From NCBI RefSeq assembly GCF_001625215.2, contig NC_030387.2, forward strand, positions 744,001 through 808,000: 64,000 bases of DNA, given 5' to 3'. This DNA is from Daucus carota subsp. sativus. Lineage: Eukaryota > Streptophyta > Magnoliopsida > Apiales > Apiaceae. A model generated the notes under the pieces. The model worked only from the letters and a program-made list of their open reading frames with translations, did not search any database and was not told the DNA's origin. Shown one piece after another: positions 47,533-59,600 of the stretch (the first letter of the stretch is position 1; each line of letters opens with the position of its first letter). The translations under genes were made by a program, and so were the position numbers.

Positions 47533-48214
47533 CAGGGCCATTCCTGAGGATTATAGGGCCCGGTGCGAAAAATAATTTTGGGCCCTTTTTAAAAATAGAT
47601 TAATCATATTTGAACTTATTTAAAAGTATTATTCACATTTAAATTCAAATTAATATATAATTCATATCAAATAAATATGAATTAGCAAAATTATTATGAA
47701 ACTCAAAAAATTGGTAAAGAATGATTAAATGATAATGCTAAAGTTTGGATAAAAAAAATAATGAACTGCATAAAAGTCTTACTTTAGGAAACGAAAAAAA
47801 TGAAAAATAGAACAAGAAATAAAAGGAAATCAAATGATACAATGACAAACCTTAAAATTCTTTTATAATAATTAAAACTTTAATTTTTCTAAAATGTGTT
47901 AATTGAGGACATTATTGATAAGCATTCGCTACAAAATTAATAATTATGCAGAATAAGCACGTAAGTTTTAATTGAATTTACATGTCCAAACTAATTAAAA
48001 TGAATAAAAAATATAAAATAAATTTTAAATTAAGTAGGACTGATTACTAGCAACAGAAAGTCTGTAACGTAGGTGATAAAAAACGGAAATACATATAAAA
48101 CTCTGCATGGGTTGGCGGCATCAGGCCATCTTAACTGTAAACTTTATTTTGGGCACTCGGCTCCAGTGGGCCCAGTGCGGGAGCACTGGCTGCACTGTGC
48201 CAGGACCGCCCCTG
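47533..48214. mobile_element. Non-autonomous hAT element with 8-bp TSD
   Basis: It is flanked by CTCCCATC (47525-47532 and 48215-48222). The ends CAGGGCCATTCCTG and the inverted CAGGGGCGGTCCTGG are hAT-type. GGGCCC-rich subterminal parts enclose an AT-rich core without a transposase. Confidence 0.88.
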
Positions 48215-48779
48215 CTCCCATCCCATTAATAATGATCATGCACAAAAATTCCCACCAATCAAAATCTCCCACCTAGCTAAAAAGTAGTTGTTAAATATCT
48301 ATTATTTTATATGAAAAGTATTTAATATTTTAATTTTAACTTTTTCCTAGGTTTATATAAACTATAAAGAACACAAAATATATAAAAGTTAAGATGATGT
48401 TATCTACTAAATTTTTGTTTTAAGTTATTAATTTTAAAACATACAATTATTGCATTCATATTGTTAATATTTAGAATCAAATAAAAAGATTTTAAAATTA
48501 AAATTTACTTTGGAAGTGAATAACAAGTATGAGTGCATGCAATGCATAAAAAGAACTTTATAAATAACATTAGTTAAACATATATATATTACATTAATAT
48601 TTCATAAAATATTTAAATAGATACAATATATATATTATTCAGAGCGGGGCGGGGAATATATTTATACCATACTCCTATATTCCCGTCGATACCTCTCATT
48701 CCCCGTATTAGCGGGGCAGGGTGCCCCATTCAGGGCGAATCAGGGCAAGTTACCTATTTACCCCGCCCCACGGAAAAGC

Positions 48780-49650
48780 CCAATGGGTTTAGAGCTAGTA
48801 ATAACAATAATTGAACGTGCATATGAATGTGACTATGTATAACTCTCAAGGGGCCGATATGAGTGATCAGAATCATAGAATTGAACAGAAAAGTTGAACG
48901 GACAATAAGATATATAAAAGTACCCTCAGTGATGTATTTTAGTACAATTTTTCATTTGTTCAAATATCATTAGCCTAATAAATATTTTTCCGATTGAGTT
49001 TCATAACATATAATGCGGATATATAATTAATCTAATAAATCTTAATCCAAACATAGGTCTATAAGCTATCAAAGATTGGGTATAAAGAAAACTATGTAAA
49101 CCTATGTGACTAAAAACGTGACGGCTTCCAAAGAAAATAGAAGCAAGAAGTGTATGCACACACAAGTCAACACATGATGCAGAACTTTTTAGTTTGCAAC
49201 CGGATAAGAATTATTACCTATCTCTAGGACTGAGTGTAGTGTAAGATACAACTATCGCATCATTCTGCCCTCTCTTCTACTTCCACAGTCCCGCTCCCAC
49301 TTCTCTGTATATGTAATCACACACCAGCAGTATTGCAATTAGCAGACTCTGATAAAAGTGCACGTACAATTAGTAAGGACTTGCAGATAGCATTGAAGAG
49401 CAGAAGAGTCAGGGAAGAGAAGTGGTTACAGAAATAATTATTTTTCACAATATATGCAGATGGGGGTATAAAAGTACCACACGGGTATTTCATTAAAGAA
49501 TAGAAAAAAGATAACAACAGTTGTAAAACTAACTGTGGTGCTAACAGAATAGATATTTATATTCACCACAACATGAATTAGGAGAGATGGATGACAAGTC
49601 TCACCGAGATCAAAATACTCAGTATGGACCACAGTAGACTAGCTAGATAA
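48780..49650. other. Noncoding stretch, 3' flank of the PPR gene
   Basis: No gene or element ends were recognised. The part nearest 49658 is the likely 3' UTR of the minus-strand PPR gene. Confidence 0.5.
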
Positions 49651-49657
49651 GAGGATA

Positions 49658-52132
49658 TCACCAGTAATCACCACAAGAGCAGAACCCATCCTCAAAGTGA
49701 TGAAATCGATTTATATCTCTAATAATAATTTCCCTCTGCACAACCTTCGATATGAACTTCACCAAGGCATGGCAGTCTGTACATATTCGAAGGTTTTTCA
49801 TGATACGGATAGGACTCCCAGATGGTATTTTTATAAGACCATATGCAAGGGCTAGTCTCTCACTGTGTACCCATAAGAGCCCTGCTTTTTCATCATCATC
49901 CACATTAAGTAATACAACACTGCAATCAGGTATATAACCTGCTTTCTTGCACCTATGATTCAACCACTCCAGCATCCCATTGATTAATTTAATATCAGGA
50001 TGTGAAGAATCACCTACACAAAAATGATGAACCGTACCCTGGTGTTCAATCCAACTTACTCCAGGTTCTTTCTTTACACCCTTCCTCTTCATCTTTTTCC
50101 TAACATGAGCAACATTATCCCACCTTCTAGAGGAAGCATATATATTTGACAGTAACACGTAAGAGGCCTCATCTTCAGGTTCTATTTCGAGTACACGTTC
50201 AGCACATAGTCTTCCAAGGTCAAGATCATTATGGACAACACAAGCCCCAAGCAAAGCACGCCAGACCATGACACTAGGCGTAAATGGGATATCTTCAATT
50301 AACTTTAGTGCCTTGTCGAGATGACCTAATTTTCCGAAGAGTGACACCATGCAAGTGTAGTGCTCTATGCAGGGTTCAATACCGAAATCTCTGACCATGG
50401 TATCAAAATAATGTTGACCATGATCTAACGATCCAGTGTTGCTACAAGCTGAAAGAACGCCAACGAGAGTCAATTGGTTTGGTTTTATGTCTGTAATCTG
50501 CATGCTCTCGAAGATTGTCAGGGCATCTTTGCCCAGACCATGCATCGAATATGCGGACACCATGGAATTCCATGACACCACATCTCGCTTATTCATCCTG
50601 TCAAATGCCAAACGAGCACCCTTAATGCTCCCACACTTGGCATACATGTCGATCAAAGCATTGCCAACTGACACATCTTCACTATAAGGATTTTTTATAA
50701 TTGATGAATGTAATTGTATACCTGCTTCCAGGGCTGCCAACCTCGCACAAGCATGAAGAACACTAGAATATGTTACCTCAGTTACCTGTACTTGGTCATG
50801 GAGCATTTTACGAAATAGATTTAAAGCCTCCTCTCCATCTCCTGATTGTGCATAAGCAACAATGAGTATATTCCATGTCACTTCATTCCTATTCTTTGAC
50901 TCCAAAAAAATATCTAATGAATTTTCAATGCATCCACACTTAGCATAGAAATCCATAACAGCATTTGAGACGAATATATCTTTATCAAGGCCAGCCTTTA
51001 AGACATGTGAATGTATTTGCTTTCCAAAGTCAAAATTCTTCACTGCAGCACATGCTTGCAGAATACTTGAGAAAGTGAACTGATTAGGGACAACTAATTG
51101 TTGCCTCATCCTTAAAAAAAGATCTATAGCCTCTTTGCACCTGTTGCTCTGGGAATATCTTGCGATCAAGAAACTCCAAGGAATCACATCCATCTCGGGG
51201 ATTTCCTCAAATACTTGTCGAGCATCGTCAATATGATCCGATACGGTGTACAAGTGAATAAGAGAAATACGTACGTATCGATCAGTCTCATAATGAGTTT
51301 TCAAAGCAAAGCTATGAATACTTCTCCCTATGTCAATGGCATAAAGACCAGCACAGGCTTTAAGCACACTGGAAAGCACAAAATTATTTGGCTTAAATCC
51401 AGCAAGTTGCATTTGAGAAAAAAGCTGAAATGCTCCGTGAAAATGATGATTGTCCGCATAGCATCCAATAATCCCACTCCACGAAATCATATCCTTACAC
51501 CCGATTCCATAAAACACTTCCGTGGCAACATTAACCAAGCCACACAGAGAGTATGCATCAAGAAGCGCAGTCGCAACAAACGCATTAGAGTCATGACCGA
51601 GTTTACAAATGGATGCGTGAATGCTGCTACAACAAAGACAAGGCCCGTCGTCATCGTCTTGTTCCATACTAACAATCAACTTAAGAATAGTAGTAAACAC
51701 AAAGGCATTAAGCTCATGTCCCTCGCAATGCAATCTAACATACAATTCAATAGCGTCTGAATAGAAAAGCTCTTGAGAATACCCCTGAATGAGAGTAACA
51801 TACGAGACGACATTTGTGTGAGGCATTTTATCAAACAGGAGACGAGCATCACCCAGTGCATGAGTTTTAACATACAGATTGAGTAGAATATTGGATGCGA
51901 ATAAATCGAGACAACGGATGCCTCCTCTCTTGATAATATCACAATGCAACGCCTTTCCGGCGGTGAGATTCTCATTAACAACGCAATTCCGAAGGAAATT
52001 TGAATACGCGTAGGAATCGAAAGTCGAGGAGGGCGAGAAGGTGGTTGAAATGTCGAATCTGCGAGCATGTTGCGAATGGCGAGTAGCAGCAGTATGAATC
52101 GGTGCCCAAACACTTCTCTTATATCTAATCAT
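49658..52132 (-). CDS. DYW-class pentatricopeptide repeat protein
   Basis: An intronless gene of 824 residues, starting at the first ATG in the frame (52132); 39 further codons upstream lack an ATG. The Arg/Ser-rich N-terminus (MIRYKRSVWAPIHTAATRHS) suits an organelle targeting peptide. PLS-type PPR repeats fill residues 50-640, with typical phrases such as NALIDMYAKCGS and VSWNSMVSAYSMHG. E and E+ motifs follow, then a DYW domain ending DGFCSCGDYW at the stop. The cytidine-deaminase-like residues are present: HSE at 756-758 and CTDCH starting near 784. The family edits specific cytidines in mitochondrial or plastid RNA. The target site and organelle cannot be read directly, though the repeat code could be used. 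The gene is complete. Confidence 0.95.
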   Translation of the reverse strand: MIRYKRSVWAPIHTAATRHSQHARRFDISTTFSPSSTFDSYAYSNFLRNCVVNENLTAGKALHCDIIKRGGIRCLDLFASNILLNLYVKTHALGDARLLFDKMPHTNVVSYVTLIQGYSQELFYSDAIELYVRLHCEGHELNAFVFTTILKLIVSMEQDDDDGPCLCCSSIHASICKLGHDSNAFVATALLDAYSLCGLVNVATEVFYGIGCKDMISWSGIIGCYADNHHFHGAFQLFSQMQLAGFKPNNFVLSSVLKACAGLYAIDIGRSIHSFALKTHYETDRYVRISLIHLYTVSDHIDDARQVFEEIPEMDVIPWSFLIARYSQSNRCKEAIDLFLRMRQQLVVPNQFTFSSILQACAAVKNFDFGKQIHSHVLKAGLDKDIFVSNAVMDFYAKCGCIENSLDIFLESKNRNEVTWNILIVAYAQSGDGEEALNLFRKMLHDQVQVTEVTYSSVLHACARLAALEAGIQLHSSIIKNPYSEDVSVGNALIDMYAKCGSIKGARLAFDRMNKRDVVSWNSMVSAYSMHGLGKDALTIFESMQITDIKPNQLTLVGVLSACSNTGSLDHGQHYFDTMVRDFGIEPCIEHYTCMVSLFGKLGHLDKALKLIEDIPFTPSVMVWRALLGACVVHNDLDLGRLCAERVLEIEPEDEASYVLLSNIYASSRRWDNVAHVRKKMKRKGVKKEPGVSWIEHQGTVHHFCVGDSSHPDIKLINGMLEWLNHRCKKAGYIPDCSVVLLNVDDDEKAGLLWVHSERLALAYGLIKIPSGSPIRIMKNLRICTDCHALVKFISKVVQREIIIRDINRFHHFEDGFCSCGDYW

Positions 52133-52330
52133 GCGCTCCCTCGCCGCCTTCAGCTTTCCCCGTTCATAATTTAAATGGCTGTTCTGCGAGTAAAAAGTGA
52201 GGCAGGAGCGCGAAATGCACAAAATTAAATGACGTGGAAAATTGAGCAACGGGTTATTTTCGTAAATATTTTAATTAAAATTTAATATATATTATTTTAT
52301 GAAAAAGTTTGTATTAAGCTGGGTTTTCTT

Positions 52331-52859
52331 TTTTTCTTTTTTTTGACAAAAAGGAATCAATTCATTAATCAAAAGTCATACGGCATCTACGGACAGACGC
52401 TGATCGCGGTTAAATCCTTCCTTCTTGAAGAGGCAACTAAGCGATTTGAAGATGATTTGAATATATGTACTCATTTTCACCTAATTGGTTTTCACCCGAT
52501 TGGCTTTTACTCGATTGACTTTCACCTGACTCTTCTGAACAATCGACCATAGATGTGATTCCATAATAACCTTCAAATCTGAATCAAACCCATGAAAATC
52601 ATGCCAATCTATAACCTCGGTCATGGAGAACATCAAAACACACAAAAACAAAAACCAACTCTCACAAGAAGGAGAGACTAACAAAACCCAAATGAATTGG
52701 GAACTTATTGAAAGGAAAACAAGATTTCAAACAAACGGAAAAAGAAATCTGGGCTTTCCACCGGTGAAAACCGCTGAAAGCCCCTCAAATGAGGCTAGGT
52801 TTTGAGAGAGATGTATAGTATTCTTAATTTTTAGGAGTTAAAAGAGTTACAAGAAAAAC
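52331..52859 (-). mobile_element. Non-LTR retroposon (SINE-like), copy 2
   Basis: It is flanked by a perfect 15-bp target duplication AAGCTGGGTTTTCTT (52316-52330 and 52860-52874). The T-rich left end is the poly(A) tail of a minus-strand insertion. The right part has GGGCTTTCCACCGGTGAAAA and its local mirror, typical of plant LINE leaders. It shares several blocks with 30091-30659. It lies in the 5' flank of the PPR gene. Confidence 0.8.
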
Positions 52860-53335
52860 AAGCTGGGTTTTCTTAGGATTTATATATATAGTTATAGTTA
52901 TTTTAACTCAAGAAATAAAAAAAAATATTATAATTAGGAAAAAACCACAGTGAAAGCAGTTGACTATGGACTATATATACATCAACTCCATCACAAATCA
53001 CAATTCGGCGACTAGCACTAAGTATGTGTATACACACATATGTAAACATCATACATACGATTTTGAGCGGTAAATTATATCGAAACAAATAGTAAAAAGA
53101 ACTCAACGAAGACATAAACACAAAGAGAAAAGATAAAAGAGTAAGAAAGAGGTTGTTATTGTTGCCGCCGCCGTCAAAGATGAGGAAAAGTCTAATCAAA
53201 GTGAATATGACTTGTTTATGTTGTGAAACGGTAAAAAATTACAAAAAATATGAATATTAAATTTTATTTTGTGTGCTATCATTTTGGTATTGAAAAAATT
53301 ACTAATATAAAAATGATTTGAGAGTTGATTTTGGA

Positions 53336-54110
53336 TCCGGCACTACAATGATGAATGTAAATATTTGCTTTTTCAAGATTTTGGGTTGAAGGTATTGTCA
53401 GATCTAGGTGGTTTGTTGGTTTTGCTAAGACGAGTGATGTGGGTGTTAGATCTATTATGGAAGTGACCAGTTTTTTGGATAAAAAAGATTCACTATATCA
53501 GAAGTGTCGTAGAATTTTCTTGAAAATGGGTCTCGAGTTGTCCACGCGGGAAGTAGGCGGTGAATGTTTTTATCGATTCTTGAAGATTCTTGATAAAATT
53601 CATATGGGATTGTGTAGTTTTGGGGAGGCACATTCTTATTGGCAAGATACCTCCTCCTTGGTCATTTATATTTTGTACCGAAGAAACATAATGAGGTTGG
53701 AGATTATCGATATGTTTATGAACAGTGTTGTGAACTTCTTAAAGTTTTAAATGAACTTCTCAGTGATAGATTCTCCAAGTTTGACGCAAGTATGTGCGTT
53801 GACATTATGATATTAGTCACACGTTTGGCAAAATTATGTGTTGCTATAGATGACTTGCATATGATGGTAAATAACAAAATTGGTGAGATATTAAATTTAG
53901 CTGCGCTAATGATGAAAACTAGTGATTTTCCGAGAGTTCAGTTGTGGCTAGAAGATAAGTTCCGGAATTCTTTCAGGTTTTGCTCAGGGAGTTGGATTGT
54001 CTATTTGCACTTGTTGGTGAGCACAAACTCACCAAAATAACCCTTTTGGACTATGGTGAAACTTTATGTATTGCCAAAATTCTCTCTGTGGATGTTTTTC
54101 AAGAAATCAG
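53336..54110 (+). pseudogene. Unknown protein pseudogene or gene fragment
   Basis: Two adjoining frames have protein-like composition. The first reads RSRWFVGFAKTSDVGVRSIM and on to FLKMGLELSTREVGGECFYR. At about 53660-53700 the coding signal moves to a second frame with KKHNEVGDYRYVYEQCCELL and LLSDRFSKFDASMCVDIMIL. The switch implies a frameshift. No start, end or splice structure is clear, and the sequence stops at a small transposon at 54134. The helical, Leu- and Cys-containing composition suggests a repeat-like scaffold, but I do not recognise the family. Confidence 0.5.
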
Positions 54111-54133
54111 ATATTTTTTGAAGGATAAAGAAT

Positions 54134-54266
54134 AGGGATGGCAACGGGTCGGATCGGATCGGGTTTCTTAAGATCCATACCCGATCCAATATATTTCAGG
54201 TCGGTTCGGGTCCGCGTCCGGGTATCTAAAATGAAGATCTGAATCCGATCCGTCGGGTTTTTTCAA
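54134..54266. mobile_element. Short hAT-like element
   Basis: AGGGATGGCAACGGGTCGG at the left and the inverted CAGGGACTTGAAAAAACCCG at the right enclose GGATCGG and GATCCG motifs. It is about 130 bases. It sits between the pseudogene at 53336-54110 and the cut-off F-box pseudogene. Confidence 0.55.
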
Positions 54267-54969
54267 GTCCCTGTTTTAGATGAGTGAATGTAGAATTGTC
54301 TCTGGACAGGGAATGTCATTCCTATAAAGTAAAACCGAATCAGATGAGGGGATGGTGATGTTGGTGTTGCACAGATAAAAACTTTGTAGTTAGGTAATCT
54401 GGATGGATCAAAAGCTAGCGATGCAACATAATGGCGATCAAAAAGATTGCTTTTACGAAGGGTAAGTAATTGATTTGTAGTTGGATTGTGTATATAATAT
54501 CTGCATTTGGGTTCGGGTACAGCAAAATGACAAGAAGAACATAGTAAGAGGCCGGCACACGAATTAAGGATACGTATCTTTGAAACATAAGGATCACTAG
54601 CAAAAATAAAAGGGTCAACTCTGATAGGAGAAGTTGTGTGATTGACATTGTCCAGGGGTGCAAAAGAGATAGAATTAGGCACCCTGGACTTGCAAAAAAT
54701 GATTTGGAAGAAGAGGCCAGATGGGCGGAGAGGGAGGCTGGCATAACTAGTACACGGAGCGAGGAGAAGCGGGGAGAGGTGATGACAGAATACCAAAATT
54801 TCGATACAGAGATAAAGCAGATGAGTTTTCTAGTAGGAATATCCAGAAGGATTAAAGTTAAGAGGTCTTCATCTGAGAAGACTCTTTGACAAGATAATTC
54901 TTCAACCTCCTCTGTACTATCAGATGATAATGATTCAGAATAAAGAGAAAGTATAGTGAAAGAGTCCAT
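54267..54969 (-). pseudogene. F-box protein pseudogene, truncated
   Basis: ATG at 54969 opens a frame with an F-box at about residues 30-65 (VFSDEDLLTLILLDIPTRKL then VSKFWYSVITSPRF). Near 54750 the protein continues in a second frame with TSYASLPLRPSGLFFQ, then an F-box-associated domain (RILNSCAGLLLCSS, YYIHNPTTNQLLTL). This implies a frameshift. The family is usually 350-420 residues; here it ends after about 230, at HSSKT, exactly where the small hAT element begins. Intact members bind SKP1 and choose targets for ubiquitination. Both the shift and the truncation argue against function. Confidence 0.75.
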
Positions 54970-55392
54970 CTTTGCTCTGGCTACAATCAGAGAATGCGAA
55001 ATACTTTTATCACAATAATATTAGCAGCGTGAAAGAGAACAAGATTGCTGATGAGATTAGTATCACTTGCTAAACAGATGACAATTACAAAACTATTTAT
55101 GTAACCATCACAAAAATCTCAAATTTAATACCTAATCAGATTAGAATTACAGTTAATTAGTGATAGAAGTAGACTGTTTATGTAACCATCACAAAAATCT
55201 CAAATTTAATACCTAATCTAATTAGAATTACAGGACATTGGTGATGGAAGAGGAATTTAAGTAACTGCGACTCTGCCATTCATCCGCACACACATCGCCA
55301 GATGAAGAATTACAGTAAAGTTTTAATCTTTAGTTAAACCCTAATCAAAATTCAAATTCTCTTTGGAGGTTCTGGGTGCCAGTTATAAGTAG

Positions 55393-55530
55393 GGGTGAGC
55401 AAAAATCCGGATAAATCCGAAACTGAAATCGAAACCGTCAAAAACCGTTAAAATCGAATCATATAAAACCGAACCGAAACTGAAACCGAAAATTTTAAAA
55501 CCGAGCCCGAAACCGAATATGCGGTTCCGG
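55393..55530. mobile_element. Single hAT-like end
   Basis: TAGGGGTGAGCAAAAATCCGG followed by many AACCGAAAC motifs is the same kind of end as the element at 7388-8326 (first 20 bases or fewer compared). No partner end was found, so this is a broken copy. Confidence 0.55.
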
Positions 55531-55636
55531 TAGAATTACATAAATCTGTATTTATATTATATTATATATAGTAGGATTTTATGTAGAATTACATAAATCT
55601 GTATTTATATTATATTATATATAGTACAAAATTTTG
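55531..55636. repeat. Direct repeat, two units of about 53 bases
   Basis: AGAATTACATAAATCTGTAT and the following TTATATTATATTATATATAGTA occur twice in a row. Confidence 0.85.
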
Positions 55637-55799
55637 GTTTGGTCCTATCCTCTTATAACTAGAAGTCTGCAACACGTAGAGCTTTCATTAGTTTTATAAC
55701 TAGAAGTTTAGAACATATAAAGTTCTCTTATTTTTACATTGTTAAACAATTTTATATAAATTAAAGGGTTAATGCTCTATTTCATCATATTAATATTTT

Positions 55800-55985
55800 A
55801 TAAAAATATTTAAATAAATATATACTATTCGGGATGGATAATCCCGACGGAAAATATATTTATACCATATTCATCCCATATTATTATGGGAAAAATAATT
55901 AATCCCGGTCAATACCGCATGACCCATATTAGCGTCCTGCCCCATCGGGACTGATCAGAGAGACTAGTTACCTGTTTGCCAGCCA
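55800..55985. mobile_element. Relic related to the GC-rich element at 48590-48770
   Basis: The order AATATATTTATACCATA, CCCATATTA, CGGTCAATACC and GTTACCTGTTTGCC parallels 48650-48765. It abuts the start of the region shared between the kinase 3' flank and 45266-46010. Confidence 0.45.
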
Positions 55986-56633
55986 CAACTCCAGTTGCAA
56001 AAGAGTGAATAACTGTATGCAAATCAGTCACTTGACAATTTTGGCAGATGACACACTTTTGTGCAATGCAAGAGATGAAATACCAAAATAACTTCAACAA
56101 ATCTCAAAATGGTTGCGGTTTCCAGATTCACATCAGGAGATCGCCAGAGCCTTGAACGTAAGAACAGTCTTTCCATCTGACGAAGCCTACCAGTAACCAA
56201 AACGTTTGTAACCATTGCTTGTACCGAGTCGAGGTGACGTTTGGATAAAAAAGATTGCAAAAGATCAATTACATCACTATTCAGGTATCATTCTGAGCGG
56301 CCACTGTACAATTCTACAATGATCTTTCAAATGGTTCTAGTTCTAGTAGTGCACAACGTCCGATGAATGCAATATACACAAGCTATTGCTAATTGAATAA
56401 TACATCCCTGACGTTTCAGGTTCAAGAAATATCAATTCTTCTGATTTAATGATTCAAAGGATGCAATGACTTGAGACCTCAATAGTAAACAAAAATTCTG
56501 TGCTCACCATGCAATTCAATTTGTAATACCGATGCTGCAGGCAATTGGCTGCAGCAGGTACACACCTTTGAAAAAGATGTCAACACACCAACAAATCAAT
56601 CAACGACTATTTACATCACGTCCATCGTTCTCT

Positions 56634-59600
56634 TTAGGAACCGTCTCCTGCATTTGAGCGGGCTGCTTGAGATTGAGCAACATGCTGTCTCAGCAGATCT
56701 TTAAGCTTTTCTAGCAATTCTTGGAAACTCGGGCGGCTTCTTGGCTCACTGGTTCAACAAAATTGTCAAATAAGCTCTTATTACACTAAAGGAAGTCTTC
56801 AGAGTGAAGTTTAGGAAAAAATTGGCAGCAAAAACTGAGTCTAAGCTCTTTTTTACAATACTGTTTTATGGATGTGCACAGCATGTGCTAAAAATCTTAA
56901 CTCTGTTTATATCCTAAAAGATAAATTATTGCAAAATATTAGGTTCTCCTATGACAATATAGCAAGCATTTAACTAGGGAACAGTATTCCATAAGTGCTT
57001 ACATTGTTGAAATGTAATTTGAAAACAGTATCTAAAACATGTAACAAACGAAATGTGTATTAACCTGTGCCAACAGCTCTCAATTATGGAAGCAAACTGT
57101 GGATCCACCTCTTTAGGGATCTCTAGCCGGTGGTTCATGAACCCGACAGCTCCAATCACCTGAAAGTCCTTGACGAGTTAGTTCTGCTTCGACAATTGCA
57201 CATAATCAGAACATCAGGACAAGTCGGGAGTTTTGGGTAAACCAGTTCAGCTAGAGCCAGATCTAAGCAATACCTGCATTGAGTTAAGATTGTCCCAAGG
57301 AATCTTCTCAGTAGCTATTTCCCACAATATCACCCCATAGCTGTACACGTCAGACCTAAAAATTTCCAACCGAAAGAAGTATGGTTAATTCAAAAGGTTT
57401 ATCTTTTGCACATCTAAAAAGAGAAGTGAATTAAAGCATACTTTTCATCTGAAGGTTCATTCCGTAGAACTTCTGGGGCCATCCATTGGGGCTACAAAAA
57501 ATAGAAAGAGAATCTATTTTAAGTCAAGTCATTCAGTAGTATCCTATATAGAAGATTTGAGAATGCGTGTCACATACCGTTCCTTTTCCTGTTTTTGTTG
57601 TCAGAAAAGTTTCATGCTTGAGACGTGACAAACCAAAGTCTCCAACCTATTTGATGTAAATAATGAAAAACCTCATATACATATACATAATAATTACTAA
57701 ACTGATATTAGAGTGAAACAAAGAAGTTAGGTCAGAAAGAAAATGAATTGACAAACGTTGGGAAGTGGAATGCAAAAAAATCAAGGCAGACCTTTACGGT
57801 CCAGTTCTTGTCTACAAGAAGGTTTGAAGACTTCAAATCACGATGAACTATCGGCGGGCTGCAATGATGAAGATAATTCACGCCTCTTGCCTGCATATTG
57901 GGGAACCAGGAGAGTTTTGTATAGTAAGTGACGCATGACTTGTATATCAACTGAAGTTTGTGCACTTGTTTGTATATAGGAATTGATTATGAATACACAG
58001 ACAAAGTCACAAAGAACAGATCCACAGGTGTAAACCCGTGCTCCTTAATGCTTTGGTTAGTATGTAAACATTCATATCTAATTCATGATTTCACTTGCAC
58101 GTATGTTATTTTTTGTGTAACTCACAATATCCAGTGCCATGTGTATACGTCTTCTCCAGTCTATTCGAGTGGTACTCCTCTGTAGCAACCGGAACAAACT
58201 TCCACTGTGATACCAGGGGTCAAAATTATTACAGAAATAAGCAAGTATAAATAACAAAAAGATATGGAATAAGTCTATTAATCTATGTTGCTCCCACGTT
58301 CAATAATCCAATAATCTTGTGCCTCAACTGTTTGTTGCACTTAGTATTGTAAATTATTTTTGAGTAAACTTCAAAGTTGTGGCCAAAGTTTACACCGATT
58401 TTCAAAACGTTGGCCAGAGTTTCAAATTCTCATAAAGATGGCCAAACTTTGGCTCCGCTTTTTAAAAGTGTGGCTCCGTTAAATGTCACTAACGGAAGTA
58501 ACGGACAAAAGGGTAAAAATGAGTTCCAAATTCTCATAAAGGTGGCCAAACTTTGCTACGCTTTTTAAAAGTGTGGCTCCTGTTAAGTGATATTTAACGG
58601 AAGCCACACTTTTAAAAAGCGGAGCCAAAGTTTAGTCACCTTTCTGAGAATTTGGAACTCTGGCCAACATTTTGAAAATCGGTGTAAATTTTGGCCACAA
58701 CTCTGAAGTTTACTCATTATTTTTTTAACAGGGGGAATAGCTAAATAGCAGTATACAAATTAGAGTGTGTTGGACAGCTTGCGAAATTGAAAAACTTATA
58801 GAGTGATGAAGAGTAAAACCGGGGAAGAAACTCCGTGACAATGCCAAGACGCTCTGGTGAAGTTACCGCGCCCATAAAAAGCAGAATGTTCGGATGCCGT
58901 AGCCTTTTCATCAGGGACACCTTGAAGTACAGAATACATAAATCTCTTTCATCATTAATTTGGCAACAGATCTCACAGAATAATCAAAGGAAATATTATC
59001 ACAACAGCTTTTGCAATAAAAAGGATTAATAGTTTGCAACATACTCCCTCCGTCCCCCTGAGTTGTATACATTGGGGGACGGGGACGCGGCACGGACTTT
59101 AATGCTCCTGTAAAATGTAGTTGTGTAATTTATTTTTGAAATTTTCTTTTTCTGAATTAACGTTTGGATGTTATATTTTTATTCAGAAAAAGAAAATCTC
59201 AAAAATAAGTTACGGAACTATATTTTATAAGAGCATTGAAATGCGTGTCGAACAGTTGAAAAGAAACGTATACAATTAAATGGGACAGAGGGAGTATAGA
59301 TTTAGAGGATTTGTCAGCAAGTCTTATCTAAGAGAAGTGTAACTCACTATGTGTGTCAGGCCTTATTTAAAATGTTTAATTTCTCTCTTATCAGCTTCGT
59401 TGCCATCTAGTTTGTCTATTGATTCCATCCGTTTGTTTAATTATAATCTAATAAATCAGCCATAATACCAAATAATGAGACTAGTGAGTACTGAGTAGTG
59501 ATCATTACCTTGGCCCATCATACAGGAGATAAATTCTTAACTTTGCTTTTATTCCTAGTACCAAAAATCTAAATTATTTGTAAACAATGACTGTTTTAAC

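Larger units (their letters stand above)
46397..48770. mobile_element. Possible outer GC-rich element hosting two insertions
   Basis: TGGGGTGGGTTCAGGGC at the left and the inverted TGGGGCGGGGTAAATAGG at the right resemble each other. Both lead into stretches of CCCATCCC, CCCCGCCCC and ATTCCCGT motifs. If real, this older element received the Mutator-like element at 46434 and the hAT element at 47533. A related right end recurs at 55800-55985. No target duplication was found. Confidence 0.35.

Noticed and set aside
51215-51760. 181-codon open frame opposite the PPR gene
   Set aside because: It is antisense to conserved PPR coding sequence and has no gene-like composition; it is a shadow of the real gene.
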